Part shown: piece by piece, positions 35,641 through 46,835 of the stretch
How positions within the stretch are numbered: position 1 is the first letter of the stretch
Layout: each line of letters begins with the position of its first letter
DNA from: Chaenocephalus aceratus
Taxonomy: Eukaryota; Chordata; Actinopteri; Perciformes; Channichthyidae
Length of the DNA stretch: 64,000 bases
Reading direction: 5' to 3'
Assembly: GCA_023974075.1 (NCBI GenBank)
Contig: CM043798.1
Span: forward strand, 2,509,527 to 2,573,526
Made by a program: the position numbers and the translations under genes
Notes under the pieces: model-generated
Database searches by the model: none
What the model saw: only the letters and a program-made list of their open reading frames with translations
What the model was told of the DNA's origin: nothing

Positions 35641-36834
35641 GTTCGAAATTATTCGGTACGGGCCCTTCGGTTCGGTACACGTGTGTACAGAACGCATATA
35701 ACGTTAAACGTAAAAAATTGAGAAAGTGAACAACTTCTTGGAAGTAATCTCAGGTGCTGCGTCACAGCATTCAGAGTAATTTGCACCCATTGTGATCAAC
35801 GCGTCATAGAGCGAGCAAGTCATTTCATTGGACGAGCTGGTCAGAGGGAAGCGTTCAAATGTAGTCAGTAATTTGAGGAACTGTCGAAATGGCGAACGCA
35901 GATAAAGTTGAGCTCGAAAATCCTCCAGCATCATTGAAGTCTCCGGTTTGGGAACATTTTGGTTTCGCAGTTACGTACAAGGATGACGGACAAAGACAGG
36001 TGGACCGAACCAAAGCTGTTTGTCGGCATTGTTCAACTAAAATTGGTTACGCGGCTGGCAATACATCAAACTTGCACACTCATTTGAAAAGGCATCACCC
36101 GAACATCAATATCACCGGTACCAAAAGACTGAAGTGCAAACCCAACTCCCACTAGCATTTAAGCCTCAACCACTCGCAAAAACTTCAGACCGAGCCAAAG
36201 CTATTACAAACGGCAAATATCCTTATGTTGCCATGTTAGCAAAGCGCTTCCTGGCTGTATCTGCTACTACCTCTGTCCCTAGCGAGAGGGTGTTCTCCAC
36301 AGCAGGAGACATTGTTAGTGCCAGCAGATCTGCCCTTTCGGCAAGCAATGTGGACAAGTTCATCTTTCTTTAAAAAAACATGAAAATACAATGACAAGCA
36401 AGTCATAATGTCAAACTGGCTGCTTAGGTACTAGTACAGTACAGTTCAAATACAGATTATTTCAGTTCATCGAAAAGCTGCACCTTAATGTTTATTTTAT
36501 TATATTTTATATTTATTTGAGTGAATATTCATAGTTTAATAATAATTAAAAACCCAAAACTAATAGTTTATATTTTGTGAGTACTAGTACAGTAAAGTTC
36601 AAATACAGATTATTTCAGTTCATCGAAATGCTGCACCTTAATGTTTATTTTATTATATTTTGTATTTATTTGAGTGAATACATTATTCAAAGTTTAATAA
36701 TAATTAAAAAAAATATGTTGTGTTTTGTGATAATTGTTTCTGCTGTACCGAAATCGTACCGAACCGAACCGAACCGTGACCTAAAAACCGAGGTACGTAC
36801 CGAACCGAAATGTTTGTGAACCGTTACACCCCTA
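35640..36834 (+). mobile_element. hAT deletion derivative: BED finger plus dimerisation domain
   Basis: Frame 1 (35889-36155) has a BED-type zinc finger: aromatic residues W21 and F24, C45/C48, H65 and H69. Frame 2 (36134-36373) has the hAT C-terminal dimerisation domain: YPYVAMLAKRFLAV, SVPSERVFSTAGDIV and VDKFIFL. The frames overlap, and the whole RNase H-like catalytic core that should lie between them is gone. The right terminus CCGTTACACCCCTA ends at 36834, and GGTTCGG-type subterminal repeats occur on both sides. No left terminus is clear. A tandem duplication of a ~120-bp 3' segment (36430-36545 and 36583-36705) is visible. Confidence 0.8.
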
Positions 36835-36909
36835 GAGTGCACCAATGCCTTCCATACGTTTTGTATGACAAATGGTTTATGGGTTAGAGTTTAGGGTGGA
36901 GGGGATAGA

Positions 36910-38203
36910 CCATAGACTGTATATATAAATGGACGTAGGATCTGTGACGTCACCCATAGGATTCTGCAGAGTTGCAGAGAGCCCTTAGTAGGCGGAGTTG
37001 GCCACTAACGGCTCGACAATGACGTCAGAGTTCAACTCCCGCCTGCTCCAGCCTGATGCAAAGAGGCGGGACCTCCTGCTGAAGCACAAGCTCCCGATCT
37101 AGCTGAAGCTACCAAGCTAGGCTGACATGCTCATGCTCACTTAATAAGCCTTGTTCAACATCATTTCTTTAGCTAATACTACAGCGGGCTGCAGGCAAAC
37201 CCAGTCCGCGTTTCGCTGCATTCCTTGATTTCCAGTTATAACGCTGGACTCCGCCGCCGGGACGCCGGAGCTAACGGAGCGGCAGGGGGCTAGCTAGCTC
37301 CCTGCGGCTCCATTAGCTCCGGTCGGCGGACTCCGGCAGCCACCACTGGGATAATCGGGTCCCCTTTTAATATTTGCTCCCGTTTAGTATTATGGGCGTC
37401 ATAGCCATAGGCAAGGCAAGGCAAGTTTATTTATATAGCACTTTTCAACAAGGCAATTCAAAGTGCTTTAAAAAAAATGAAAGACATTAAGAAAATGGCA
37501 ATTAAAATCAGTAATTAAAAAGAAAAGATAATAAAATAAACATTAAAAGAAAAAAATACATGGATAAAAGTTACAGTGCAGTTTAAGATGTGAATAGTTC
37601 AATTAAAAGCATAGACTATAAAAGTATTAGCCAAGGCTGAATCATAAACTAAACTGTTTATATATATATACACACACATGTATAAAGGGTTACGTCTTTA
37701 GCTGGCTAATAAGCTATATAACATGCTAAGCTAACAAGCACACAAACACCTGCTAACATGTATAATATTATCATTTTACAGAACGAAAAAAGCTGAGAGT
37801 AGACTTCTTGGAAGTTCTGTTAGTACATTCAACCGCACAGCATGACATTGTAATTGTCTGATATTTGTAACAACATTCCCTTAAAGGCACAATCACCACA
37901 AACACGGTTAAAGGGTCAAGTACAGTAACTACAACTAGCTAACGTTGTAGCCTAGCAGAGTGGAGAAGTTGCTGTTAGCTGACAGTGAGGCTTCGTGTCC
38001 TTCAAAGTGACCATGCCCTAATTTATGCAAAAATGTTAAGACCTAATATAAATAAAAGGGTTGCGTTATAAACAATTCACTCAACAATTAATAATCATTA
38101 AGGTGGAATCTAACTATATCCCGAATAATTTGTATTGCATCCAGGGGTAGAAACATGTTTATTTCTACTGTAAAGTTGGGCATTTTAACATGGGGGTCTA
38201 TGG
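36910..38203. mobile_element. MITE-like element with CCATAGAC ends, interrupted by a LINE tail
   Basis: It starts CCATAGACTGTATATATAAA and ends TGGGGGTCTATGG, a short inverted pair seen at the ends of a common fish MITE. The left arm has TGACGTCA-like motifs and GGCGGAG. The middle is interrupted by a LINE/SINE tail (37404-37660). No reading frame. The outer limits rest on only 8 bp of inverted match. Confidence 0.5.
37404..37660 (-). repeat. LINE/SINE 3' tail, minus strand
   Basis: GGCAAGGCAAGTTTATTTAT then ATAGCACTTTTCA and CAATTCAAAGTGCTTT is a very common fish repeat terminus in antisense orientation, followed by an A-rich body. Confidence 0.55.
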
Positions 38204-38689
38204 AATTTCCTCCTTTCTGCAGTCATCGCCTATCTGCCAATAGATGAACTGCAGTTTGTGGCACTTCCTTATTGGCGTCCCGGCTCTGCCCCAGAGTTTG
38301 CTGCTTGGGATAAACACACTATCGGGCTGTAGATGTTATCTGGCCTGCATTCTTATAAAGCAAGCCAAACATGGTGCGGATCAGACAAGGTTCAGTGATT
38401 TCACAGTCACTTCCTGGTTCAAGGCAAGGAATGCGACAATATACAGTAACAGGTCGATATGTTGAGGTCCTCAGGCCTTGATTAATTGAAGGCATGTCAC
38501 GTTTGGTGCAGGTTGGGCAATGTTGAGTGACGTTATATCCAATTACTTTAATTGCAAGTCATGCCACGCAATTTCAAAGGCATTTCACGAACACTTGAAA
38601 GTTATAATAATCTAAAATAAATGATTGTCCTTTTATTGTCCGAGGTTTCAACTCTTCTTTGAAAATTGTTAGGCTCCATCCACTTTCAT

Positions 38690-38945
38690 GCTCGGGCCCT
38701 AATAGGCTAAGGACCGAGGACATGCTGAGGGCAAATATATCTGACAGGAGGTCAGCTGAAATGATTCAGAATGTCATTTGATGCCTCCTTGTGAAGGTGT
38801 TCCAGGGATGTCCCAGTGGGAGGAGACCCCGGGGAGACCCAGAACATGCTGGAGGGATGCCATGTCTCTGTTGCCCTTTGTGTTACGTTGCTTAGCCTGT
38901 TACCATTGCAACTCAGATCTCGATAAGTGGAAAATGGATGGAAAG
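38690..38945 (+). pseudogene. Eroded 3' end of a LINE (same group as 55915-57826)
   Basis: The translated remnant has TPGRPRTCWRD where the better copy at 56450-56500 has RPRGRPRTRWRD. It ends GATAAGTGGAAAATGGATGG, parallel to the ATGGATGG tail at 57812-57826. Earlier parts are frameshifted beyond recognition. Confidence 0.55.
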
Positions 38946-38949
38946 ACTG

Positions 38950-40190
38950 TCTTCTCCTAATTCCAGACCCTACGCTATTTACTGATTTATCTTATGACTT
39001 ATCACAAAATTGTACCCATTTATGCAGCTCTGTCCTGGAGCCAACAGTACATATAAAGTACAGCCAAGCGGAACAGAAATGGAAAAAAGGGACCGTATTG
39101 TGCTTATTTTAACAAAGTAATGTCCATTATTCCTACTCATTCATTACATCCAAACAGCTAAAGAGGTTCTGTTTTTAGTGGTGTTGCATCTGCTCTAGCA
39201 ATATTAGGCAGAACAGTATGCACTTTTAGGTGTGATGCTCAGGTGAGACCTGAGGTGATGTTTTCAGGTTTCATAGAGCCTCACTGTGTTAATAGGTTTG
39301 ATAAAACACAATAAATGCCAGGTAAAAAATTAAACGAAGAACAATTAAACCAACAATCTGATTTTACACATGATGAAAATAATGTGAAGAAACTGAAAAA
39401 GAGAAAAGCCTATGCTCAAGATTGTAAAAAGTTGAGTCTGAGCCTTTTACATCTCCTCACATCAAAGCCTCTGCTCCTGAGCCAACATTCACCAAATCTA
39501 AAATAGATGTTAACTGTGCTTTCATAACTAATTACCATGCAACTGAAACATCAAAGGAATCACTGTCAGGGAGTTTTCCAATCTGCCATCTCATCTCGGA
39601 GCAACAGACATACAGTATGTGACAGATATCTGGGTAACATTCAGTGTTCTTGTCAGTGGTTATTGTTAATTCAGAGGCACACCCAAATCCAAGGGAAGGA
39701 ACAAGAAAGGGAGCCAAACATCCCGCTTGTAAATATTATAAAACACTTGGGGGGGCCGCTTATGCTTTGCTGAGGTGGAAATAAACTAGGTTAGTTTTCC
39801 CACTGGTTGGTTGAAGGCACATGCAACGACACCTGCCTTCAATCTTCCAAGCTTTCTCAGTTCAAAGGCAGCGTTTCATGGGGGACATATTGCATCTTGT
39901 GTGCCAGTTTCCAGGCTCAAATAGTGACAGCAGCACTGAAGTAAAACCAAATGGTAGAGTATGATGCACTTTGTACAAAGGGGAGATGAGCCAATTTAGA
40001 CTTATGTTGTCCTCTAGGCAAGGACCATGTTGATAGAAGTCAAATGACAACAACCTTTACTTCAAGATGTCTTCTGTCCATCAGAATAATGCATCTATCC
40101 ATGAACATATGACTTCTCAAAAAAAGGTTTTCTTGCTGCTTAACTTGCTCCATCTAAGGGGTAAATTAATCAGAGTCAAGGGAAGTAAAA
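38950..40190. other. Unassigned DNA, no gene seen
   Basis: No gene supported. A small Lys-rich frame (39315-39506) has no recognised domain and no splice context that I trust. Confidence 0.35.
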
Positions 40191-40194
40191 CGAG

Positions 40195-40435
40195 GGGTTA
40201 CATATTGTAACCATGGTAGATAAGCACAGACGGAGCCCTCTACTGGACTCTATGGGTACTACTCTCCATCATGCCATGCGTGCATTCACCTACTGAGTTA
40301 CGTAAACGTAGCCGGCCAATCGGGGCGAACCTACCTGAATGCGTGCGCAGGCCCACAGTATATCAGGCGGCTACGCCCTCCGACCGTCATCCTACACCCT
40401 CTTCAGCGAGCGGCATAGGAAAGACAGGGCCCCCA
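40195..40435 (-). mobile_element. Terminal region of the DIRS-like element
   Basis: GGGTTACATATTGTAACCAT is a short palindrome-like motif of the kind at DIRS termini in fish. The region continues (with inserts) into the recombinase remnant on the same strand. It is the 3'-most part of the element on the minus strand. Confidence 0.5.
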
Positions 40436-40770
40436 GGTAGAGTCCTGCACGGGTCTGATTTTCAAGACCCGCTCCCAGACCCGCACCCGCGACGTGCAAT
40501 ACCGAACCCGCCTCGCTACCCGCACATATTGCCAATTAGTTCCGCAACCCGACCCGACCCGTCGGCACAAGATCCGCAACCCGAACCCACATATATATAA
40601 GCAGTGAAAACGTGCAATTATTAACACATGCAGTTGCATATTTGTCTCCAAAAGCGTCATCTTTGTTTTTCCCAGAACCGAACCCGGAAAAAAAGCGTTT
40701 GAAAAAATACCACCCGCGAATCACTTTTTTTGCGGGTCACCCGTCGGGTACCCGGGATTGACCCATCACA
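40436..40770. mobile_element. Short element with CCCGAC/CGGGTC-rich arms
   Basis: The left arm starts near AGAGTCCTGCACGGGTC and the right arm ends GGGTACCCGGGATTGACCC. Both arms are packed with short ACCCG/CGGGT repeats in opposite orientation, as in non-autonomous hAT elements. It interrupts the DIRS 3' region. A target duplication was not resolved. Confidence 0.45.
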
Positions 40771-40884
40771 CTGTCCCTGACCGGCTTTTGGCTAACATCC
40801 ACCGCATCACCACTTCCTCCCATTCGGCTTTAACCGTGGAGAAGTCGGGGCCGCAGCTTGGATAAGGCACACTCACACACGCTT

Positions 40885-41875
40885 TTTTTTTGCTGTTATT
40901 TATTTTGAACAGTCGTGCAAGTTTTGGTATGAAAATAAGGAACTCTAACATTTGGAATCATTAACTGTATTACACAGTTAAAAACAAACCACAAACAGTA
41001 ACACACACACTCAGATGGCCATATTATTTATAATGGCTGATGTCAAACAAAAAGGTTCAATAAGCTGTACAAATAAAAAGAAAATATTAAAATAAATAAT
41101 AAGAAAGTGTTTCAATCACAATCAATAAAAGGCAATACAGAACTGTATAACATCTCCTGATGTCAAAATATAAAATAAATACAATGATAAATATAAAACA
41201 AAATAAAATGTGTACCTTTTAGGAGCAATGTCTAACATGTGTAATTAACTTGTGAGTGTGTGAGGCCAGTATGCCTAAATAAAGGTGCTCAAGCTTTACT
41301 CTATTTTCAAGTTGTTCTTCAGAAATATGAGTTTGTCTACGTGGTCAGTAGTGAGGGCAGATCTGTTGGCGGTAACTATGTCACCTGCCGTCGAGAAAAC
41401 CCTCTCGCTGGGGACTGAGACTGACTTGGATGTGATTGAGCATGTTTGACGTGTTACCACTAGCATACCGCACCGCTGTCGAACAACGCCGACACACCGT
41501 CCTCGTCCGATCCACAACTCGCACCCCATCATTGTTGTAGTCCACAGGGAACCCGACATGTTCCTACACAGCTGATTTAAAAGAAGCAGGTGGATCTTCT
41601 AGCTCCTGTGTGTTGTGTGAACTCGCCATAGCTACCAACTGTTCTTCTTCATGTATTGTGTTCGTTTTGTTGTGTTTTGTTCTTGTTCTTCATTTGTTAT
41701 TTACGGGCGGCTGGCTTTTAGGCGCAATACCGCCCCCTGGATTATATATAGTGTAATACTGCCCTGAGTGACAGACTGTTTTCCCACTCGTAAAAAAAGG
41801 CGTATTCGCCGTGTTACTGCATGTGCCGAACCGTGACGTCCGAACCGTGACGAATACGGATACCGTTACACCCCT
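40885..41875 (-). mobile_element. hAT copy with poly(A)-like end, probably retroposed
   Basis: Read on the minus strand it starts exactly with the hAT terminus TAGGGGTGTAACGG (41875). It carries a BED finger frame from an ATG at 41629 (PPASFKSAV, a stop where the conserved Trp should be, then CRRCSTAVRYASGNTSN). It passes into VSVPSERVFSTAGDIV and VDKLIFLKNNL (stop at 41296), then a long AT-rich 3' part, an AATAAA motif and a run of 9 A. The catalytic core is deleted and the two domains are out of frame. Flanks share a 14-bp direct repeat ACTCACACACGCTT (40871-40884 and 41876-41889), longer than the 8 bp hAT makes. Confidence 0.65.
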
Positions 41876-41879
41876 ACTC

Positions 41880-42310
41880 ACACACGCTTACCCCGTGTAG
41901 AGTGTGCATGGACAATAGTGAGGAAGGCTCTCCCCGCCTGCCCAAAGGCCCATACAGGGACAACTTCCTCACTATTGTCCCTGTAAGGGGCTTACTGCGC
42001 ACCATGTTTCCCGGGTCCCTAAAGGAGCATGGGAAAAAACATAAGCGCATTATGTCCAGGGGGGGTCAGATACCTACTAAATGACTCGGTGACAGTCATT
42101 ATATAATGTGACATATTTTGCTTAATATTTGGAGTACAACAACAATCCTGATATCATTAGAAAGCTAGGAATCTCCACTTTCCAACAGTGTATACAACTC
42201 AAAATGTGCCTTCGGGTCAATGCGACTGATTTCGATGGAGCAGGTCACATATATTCTGCACTCACAGCTGAATAAGGCTGTTGACATAGCCACAGCCCGT
42301 GTAAAGTGTG
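41880..42310 (-). mobile_element. DIRS-like 3' region with a second HxxR block
   Basis: Minus-strand translation near 41882-41930 gives VHAHSTRG, the HxxR box of a tyrosine recombinase, echoing the HFTR box at about 42297-42310. The segment around 41893-41950 is a diverged direct repeat of 42301-42318 joined to 43686-43735. A 16-bp perfect inverted repeat (41910-41925 / 41965-41980) lies here. The stretch 42090-42240 is unassigned. Confidence 0.5.
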
Positions 42311-42318
42311 CAAGGACC

Positions 42319-43685
42319 CAGTGGCGGCTGGTGGAAAATATTTTTGGTGGGGACTATTGATAGAGTGAGTAAAAATTGTTTTTTTGGGACAAATGACCCC
42401 TTAAATTAGGACTTCTGGTGATGTAATGGCGCGTTTCCAGTGCAGCGTGGAGCTCGCTTTAATGCTGCGTTCAGACCGGACGCGATGCGAATATTCGCTT
42501 CGCTCTAAACGCTCCTATCGCATCGCTCTCGTCGCTCGAGTTTCACCGCAGCTGCCAGCTGTGTTTACTCGCATCATTCAAACAAGACGCGCTGGCTCGG
42601 AAGCTACAACAACATGAACATATTTTACCGTGATTAAATTGTAATGCACGTTTCTAAATGATGCCGACGTAACAACATACTGATACCGGTTAGTAAAAAC
42701 CATGAATTAATGCTTTGACAAGTCTGCAGACAGACGGCAGGCGAAAAACCTTTTAGAATGCTTGTTTTCTGAATGGAGCTTGGCTAAGCTAACGCTATAT
42801 ATGCTCCGACCGTACACACTCACAACAACGGCCTACAGACATAAATAAACCAGCGACTGTATTCTCCATGACACAGACAGTCTGTGGTTTGTACTTGTTT
42901 AACTTTTGTCTAGTTTCTGAACAGATCGTATATGTCCCCGGCTGTTTGAAGAGCAAGCATGTGAAACAAAAGATAGCATTTACCTGTTTGCATCCAGCTA
43001 GCCATGTGAGAAGCCTTGTTGATACGTTTTGTCTTTTTCACGAGCCTGCTGTGATATATACAAATCGGGTTGGTCCGGTCCAAGGTCTTTATCAATTTAT
43101 CTCCCAAACTTCTCCTTTCAAAAGGATTGGAGAGTAGCTCTTGGGCGGACCAAGGTTCCAGCGACTCCACCTGCACACCATTCTCATCCAAATACTGCGT
43201 CACCTTGGTTACTCACGAGTCTAAAAAACAAATCACGTCAACGCACGTAAGCAACATGGGCGCCAACGTGAGCGCCCACGTGACCAAAATATTTGACGGC
43301 GCTGATTGGCTGAAATTATGTTTCGGCGGCACAGTTTACTATTGAGACTTTTGCAACCTGCTGGTTGCTGCTGTTTGGCTCGGGGGCTCTGCCCCGTAAT
43401 GATAAACTAATGCCATGGGCAAGGCCAGGCAGGAAACAGGTGACTTATCAGTAACTTTAGACATCGTAACACAATTTTAAACGAGATTGTATTGTAGATT
43501 ATACATTTTTGTGATACTAATTGTATGATATTTACCTTGTTCATTACAAATTAAAATATAAAATATATTTTTTTTTTAAATATATTTTTTTTAAATATAT
43601 ATTTTTTATTTAATTGTTTTTTATTTTTTTTTATTTTGTATCTGGCAAGAGGTGGGGCGGCGCCCCTATGGGCCGGCCGCCACTG
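42319..43685. mobile_element. hAT element, complete, in the DIRS recombinase
   Basis: Ends CAGTGGCGGCTGG and CCGGCCGCCACTG, flanked by a perfect 8-bp duplication CAAGGACC (42311-42318 and 43686-43693). Length is 1367 bp. No transposase is seen. It contains an inverted partial copy (42425-42928) of the ATGGCGCA element found at 8441-9010, and an A/T-rich right arm (43560-43640). A truncated sister copy is at 5904-6277. Confidence 0.85.
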
Positions 43686-45307
43686 CAAGGACCCCAGTGG
43701 GGAGGGCTCTCCCCGCCCGTCCATAGGCATGTGAAATGCACTCGCAGAGCCATCCTGTCAGGCGCCTCTTGGAGAGAGCTTTTCCAGCTACACAATACCC
43801 AAAGCACACAAACAGCTGTTCAGTGCGCCTAATGGAAGCCGTGCGCTCTACATAACATGCTAGCGCACGCACCGGGCAGAGGAGGTGCAATTTAGCCAAC
43901 CTGATCTCACCAGAATGCGTGACTCCACCACGACTCCTTAACACCGCATTGCTGGTGGTGTCACGAACTTTGTTACATTTACGTGTCTGCACCACGCAAA
44001 CAACCCCAATGTAAAGTGAATGAGGCTCTTTTGTCGTGGTGCACACACGCATTTCTACAACGTCCAGCAGTGAGCTTTTATTCTATAAAACGTTTTTAAA
44101 ATCTATTTTATAGCTTTAGTAACTCACGGGAGGCTTCTTTTATTTTATTTGTATTCATAATACTTTTTATATTTCGTCAGAATGTATTATGGTGCATTAG
44201 TTACGAATTTTTGTTCTCAAAAAACAGTGCATTGTGGGTAATACAACTGTGATTTTTATTACATTAGTTAGTTTTTAAGGAAGGCCAGAACTTCAGCTGT
44301 GTCCAATAGATTGTTCCCTTTAGTTAACGGTTTTTAAAAGAACATTATATTCCGATTTGATAATGTCCCCTTTATTGTATTACGGAGAGCAATGTGAGCA
44401 TCCATTCCCATTGGATAACGCAGGATTTTACACCCGGAAGTAAGTAATCTCCTTACTGTCGATTGATTTTACAGTGATATCTGCACGACTCATCAACTCA
44501 AAAACACCAGATTATCCTTGTTGATTACACAACATTGATTGGTTTAAATTGTGTACAATGCTTTTGTAATTCTCCCCTTCGATTCGGAGAAACAAATATT
44601 TGTTCAGTTTAGGATGGCCGAAGACACTACACTACCCAGAATCCTCAGCTATTGTCTGCGTTGCCTCAAGCTCTGTGATTGGTTGACTGCATTCCATATA
44701 CAAAAAAACGTTTCGTAAAAGATAATTCATACTTTATTCAGCAGTGCTTGCTTTACTCTTTGAAAGTCATCACATGAATGCATTGTAATAAATGGTTTGG
44801 CTGCATTAAATATTACACATCTGTCGTAGTTCTGTATTTGTATTTATCTACAGAGATCTGGCTCAGAATAGACCGGAAACTATTCTTTTACCGTTCTGTT
44901 TTAATTTCACAATAAAGTTAGTAATAATTTGTTTTGATATTATTGTTTTTTATTAACTACTCATGTTAAAACTATCTTGTCTGTGTTGCTGTGGGGTTTT
45001 TCCATCGCTTTTGTGTTACAAATCAAATCAAAACAATAACTAAATATATCCGTCGTAAACTAAACCAGAAACAGCAGTATATTTTATTTTGTTAACACTG
45101 TAAACTTGACAGCTTTTTAACCCAAACCACCTACTGGTTAAAGCACGTTATTACACGTTTAGAGTAATATTGAAATCTTGAAAAGGGATGTCCAAAATAG
45201 CAATTATATACAGTTTTTAATTAACTATTTGTAGAGAATAACGAGTAGTGTATATACTTTATAGGGATCTGCAGATACATATTTAGTCTTCTCAAGCACC
45301 AACAATC

Positions 45308-45470
45308 ATTACATTACATTACATTGCATTTAGTTGACGCTTTTATCCAAAGCGACTTACAATAAGTGCGTTCGACCAACAAAATACAAGCTTGAAGAAA
45401 ACAGAATCATAAAGTACATCAGGTTTCATAGAGTAAAAAACATTTCAAGTGCTACTCTCTTTAGATAAGC
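45308..45470 (-). repeat. SINE-type tail and body, minus strand
   Basis: Starts with TTACATTACATTACATTGCA, then GACGCTTTTATCCAAAGCGA, the same tail as the SINEs elsewhere, here leading into a different body (CTTTAGATAAGCCAGTCCTC). It sits inside the foldback element. Confidence 0.5.
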
Positions 45471-45619
45471 CAGTCCTCCAATCAAATATCTCTCCTGATT
45501 GTTGGCACTTGACAATCACCTTCCCTGAATTGTACTCAGGTGTAACTAAAGTCTGCTTTAAGGGTTGTTTATATTTCACATCATTAATCAGAATCTGTAA
45601 AGTAACTAAAATAAATGTA

Positions 45620-46260
45620 GTGGAGTACAAATACCTGGTTAACCTTAAAGAAAGCCCTCAGGATTATAAAAGACCCCCATCACCCCAGCCACAAACTGTT
45701 CTGTCTGCTGCCGTCTGGCACAACAGCTGCATTCTAGGAGAGGATGTGGCTGTTGTGGAGGACTACAGTACCTGGGAGTGCACTTATGGGCTGAACTGGA
45801 GGATCAACACTGACGCTGTGTACAAGAAGGGGATGAGCAGACTCTATTTTCTGAGGAAGCTGAGATCCTTCCACGTGTGCAGCAAGATGCTGGAGATCTT
45901 CTAGTCTGTTGTGGCCAGTGCACTCTTCTTTGCTGCAGTCTGCTGGGGGGGGCAGCATCAGAGCCGGTGACACCAGCAGGATCAATAAAGTGATCAGGAA
46001 AGCTGGGTCTGTCATCGGCATCAAGCTGGACCCCTTTGAAGCTGTGGTGGAGAGGAGGACACTGAACGGGCTGTTGTCCATGATGGATAACCCACCCATC
46101 CTCTCCACCTGCAGCTGGACAGTCAACGGAGCTCCTTCTCCAACAGACTGCTGCAGCTCCGCTGTCACAAGGACCGATACAGGAACACATTCCTGCCCAC
46201 TGCCATAACTCTGTACAATAAATCACCTCTGGCTGGAAGAGAACTCTCTGCTCCATAGTT
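45620..46260 (+). pseudogene. LINE ORF2 C-terminal remnant
   Basis: Translations in shifting frames give VVEDYSTWECTYGLNWRINT, YKKGMSRLYFLRKLRSFHVC, VVASALFFAAVCWGG and FSNRLLQLRCHKDRYRNTFL followed by PTAITLYN. This is the conserved C-terminal region after the reverse transcriptase in Rex/L2/CR1-type LINEs of fish. Several stops and frameshifts disable it. It lies inside the foldback element and continues into the 3' tail at 46440-46552. Confidence 0.75.
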
Positions 46261-46439
46261 TCTCTAATACAACCTCGCTGTACATTGTACACATATATAA
46301 TCTGTTCAATATTTGATATTCCATATTCCATTGTCATATATCTTTGAATATGTATATTTGCATATATAATATCTACATGTATATTTTCTATTTCAACACG
46401 TATATTTTCTATTTTCTTTTCTTTTCTTTCTATTCTTGT

Positions 46440-46552
46440 TTATTTGTGGTTTTGTTTTATTGTAAAATGCCTTGTCTTTTATGCTGCTGCAACAAAAACA
46501 ATGTCCCAAATTGGGATCAATAAAGTACCATCTTATCTTATCTTATCTTACA
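46440..46552 (+). repeat. LINE 3' tail
   Basis: ATTGGGATCAATAAAGTACC followed by tandem TCTTATC units, the 3' end of the LINE remnant just upstream. Confidence 0.65.
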
Positions 46553-46700
46553 TCCGGACCAAAACCACCAGACTCAGGGACAGCTTCATCTCACAGGCCA
46601 TAAGACTATTAAACACCTGAACTTTGAAATAACATCCATCTGGCTGCTACTTAGAAATGATTTGTCTAATATATCATATATTCCAATCACTTGTATAGAC
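46553..46700 (+). pseudogene. Second LINE 3' fragment
   Basis: Reads RTKTTRLRDSFISQAIRLLN then stop, the last residues of another fish LINE ORF2, followed by its UTR (CTGGCTGCTACTTAG, TCTTATTGCACTATTTCAC). Truncated at its 5' end. Confidence 0.6.
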
Positions 46701-46811
46701 TCTTATTGCACTATTTCACTTTTTACTATTTTTCTTTTTGTATTGACTTGCACAATTTTTTCTGTTTATCTGTTTTATTGTGTTGCACTGTTGGAGGAGC
46801 CTGTGACCTAA

Positions 46812-46835
46812 GGGGGGGGGGGGGGGGGGGGGGGG
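46812..46835 (+). repeat. Poly-G run of 24
   Basis: An uninterrupted G tract. Its length may be inaccurate, since such runs are error-prone in sequencing. Confidence 0.9.
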
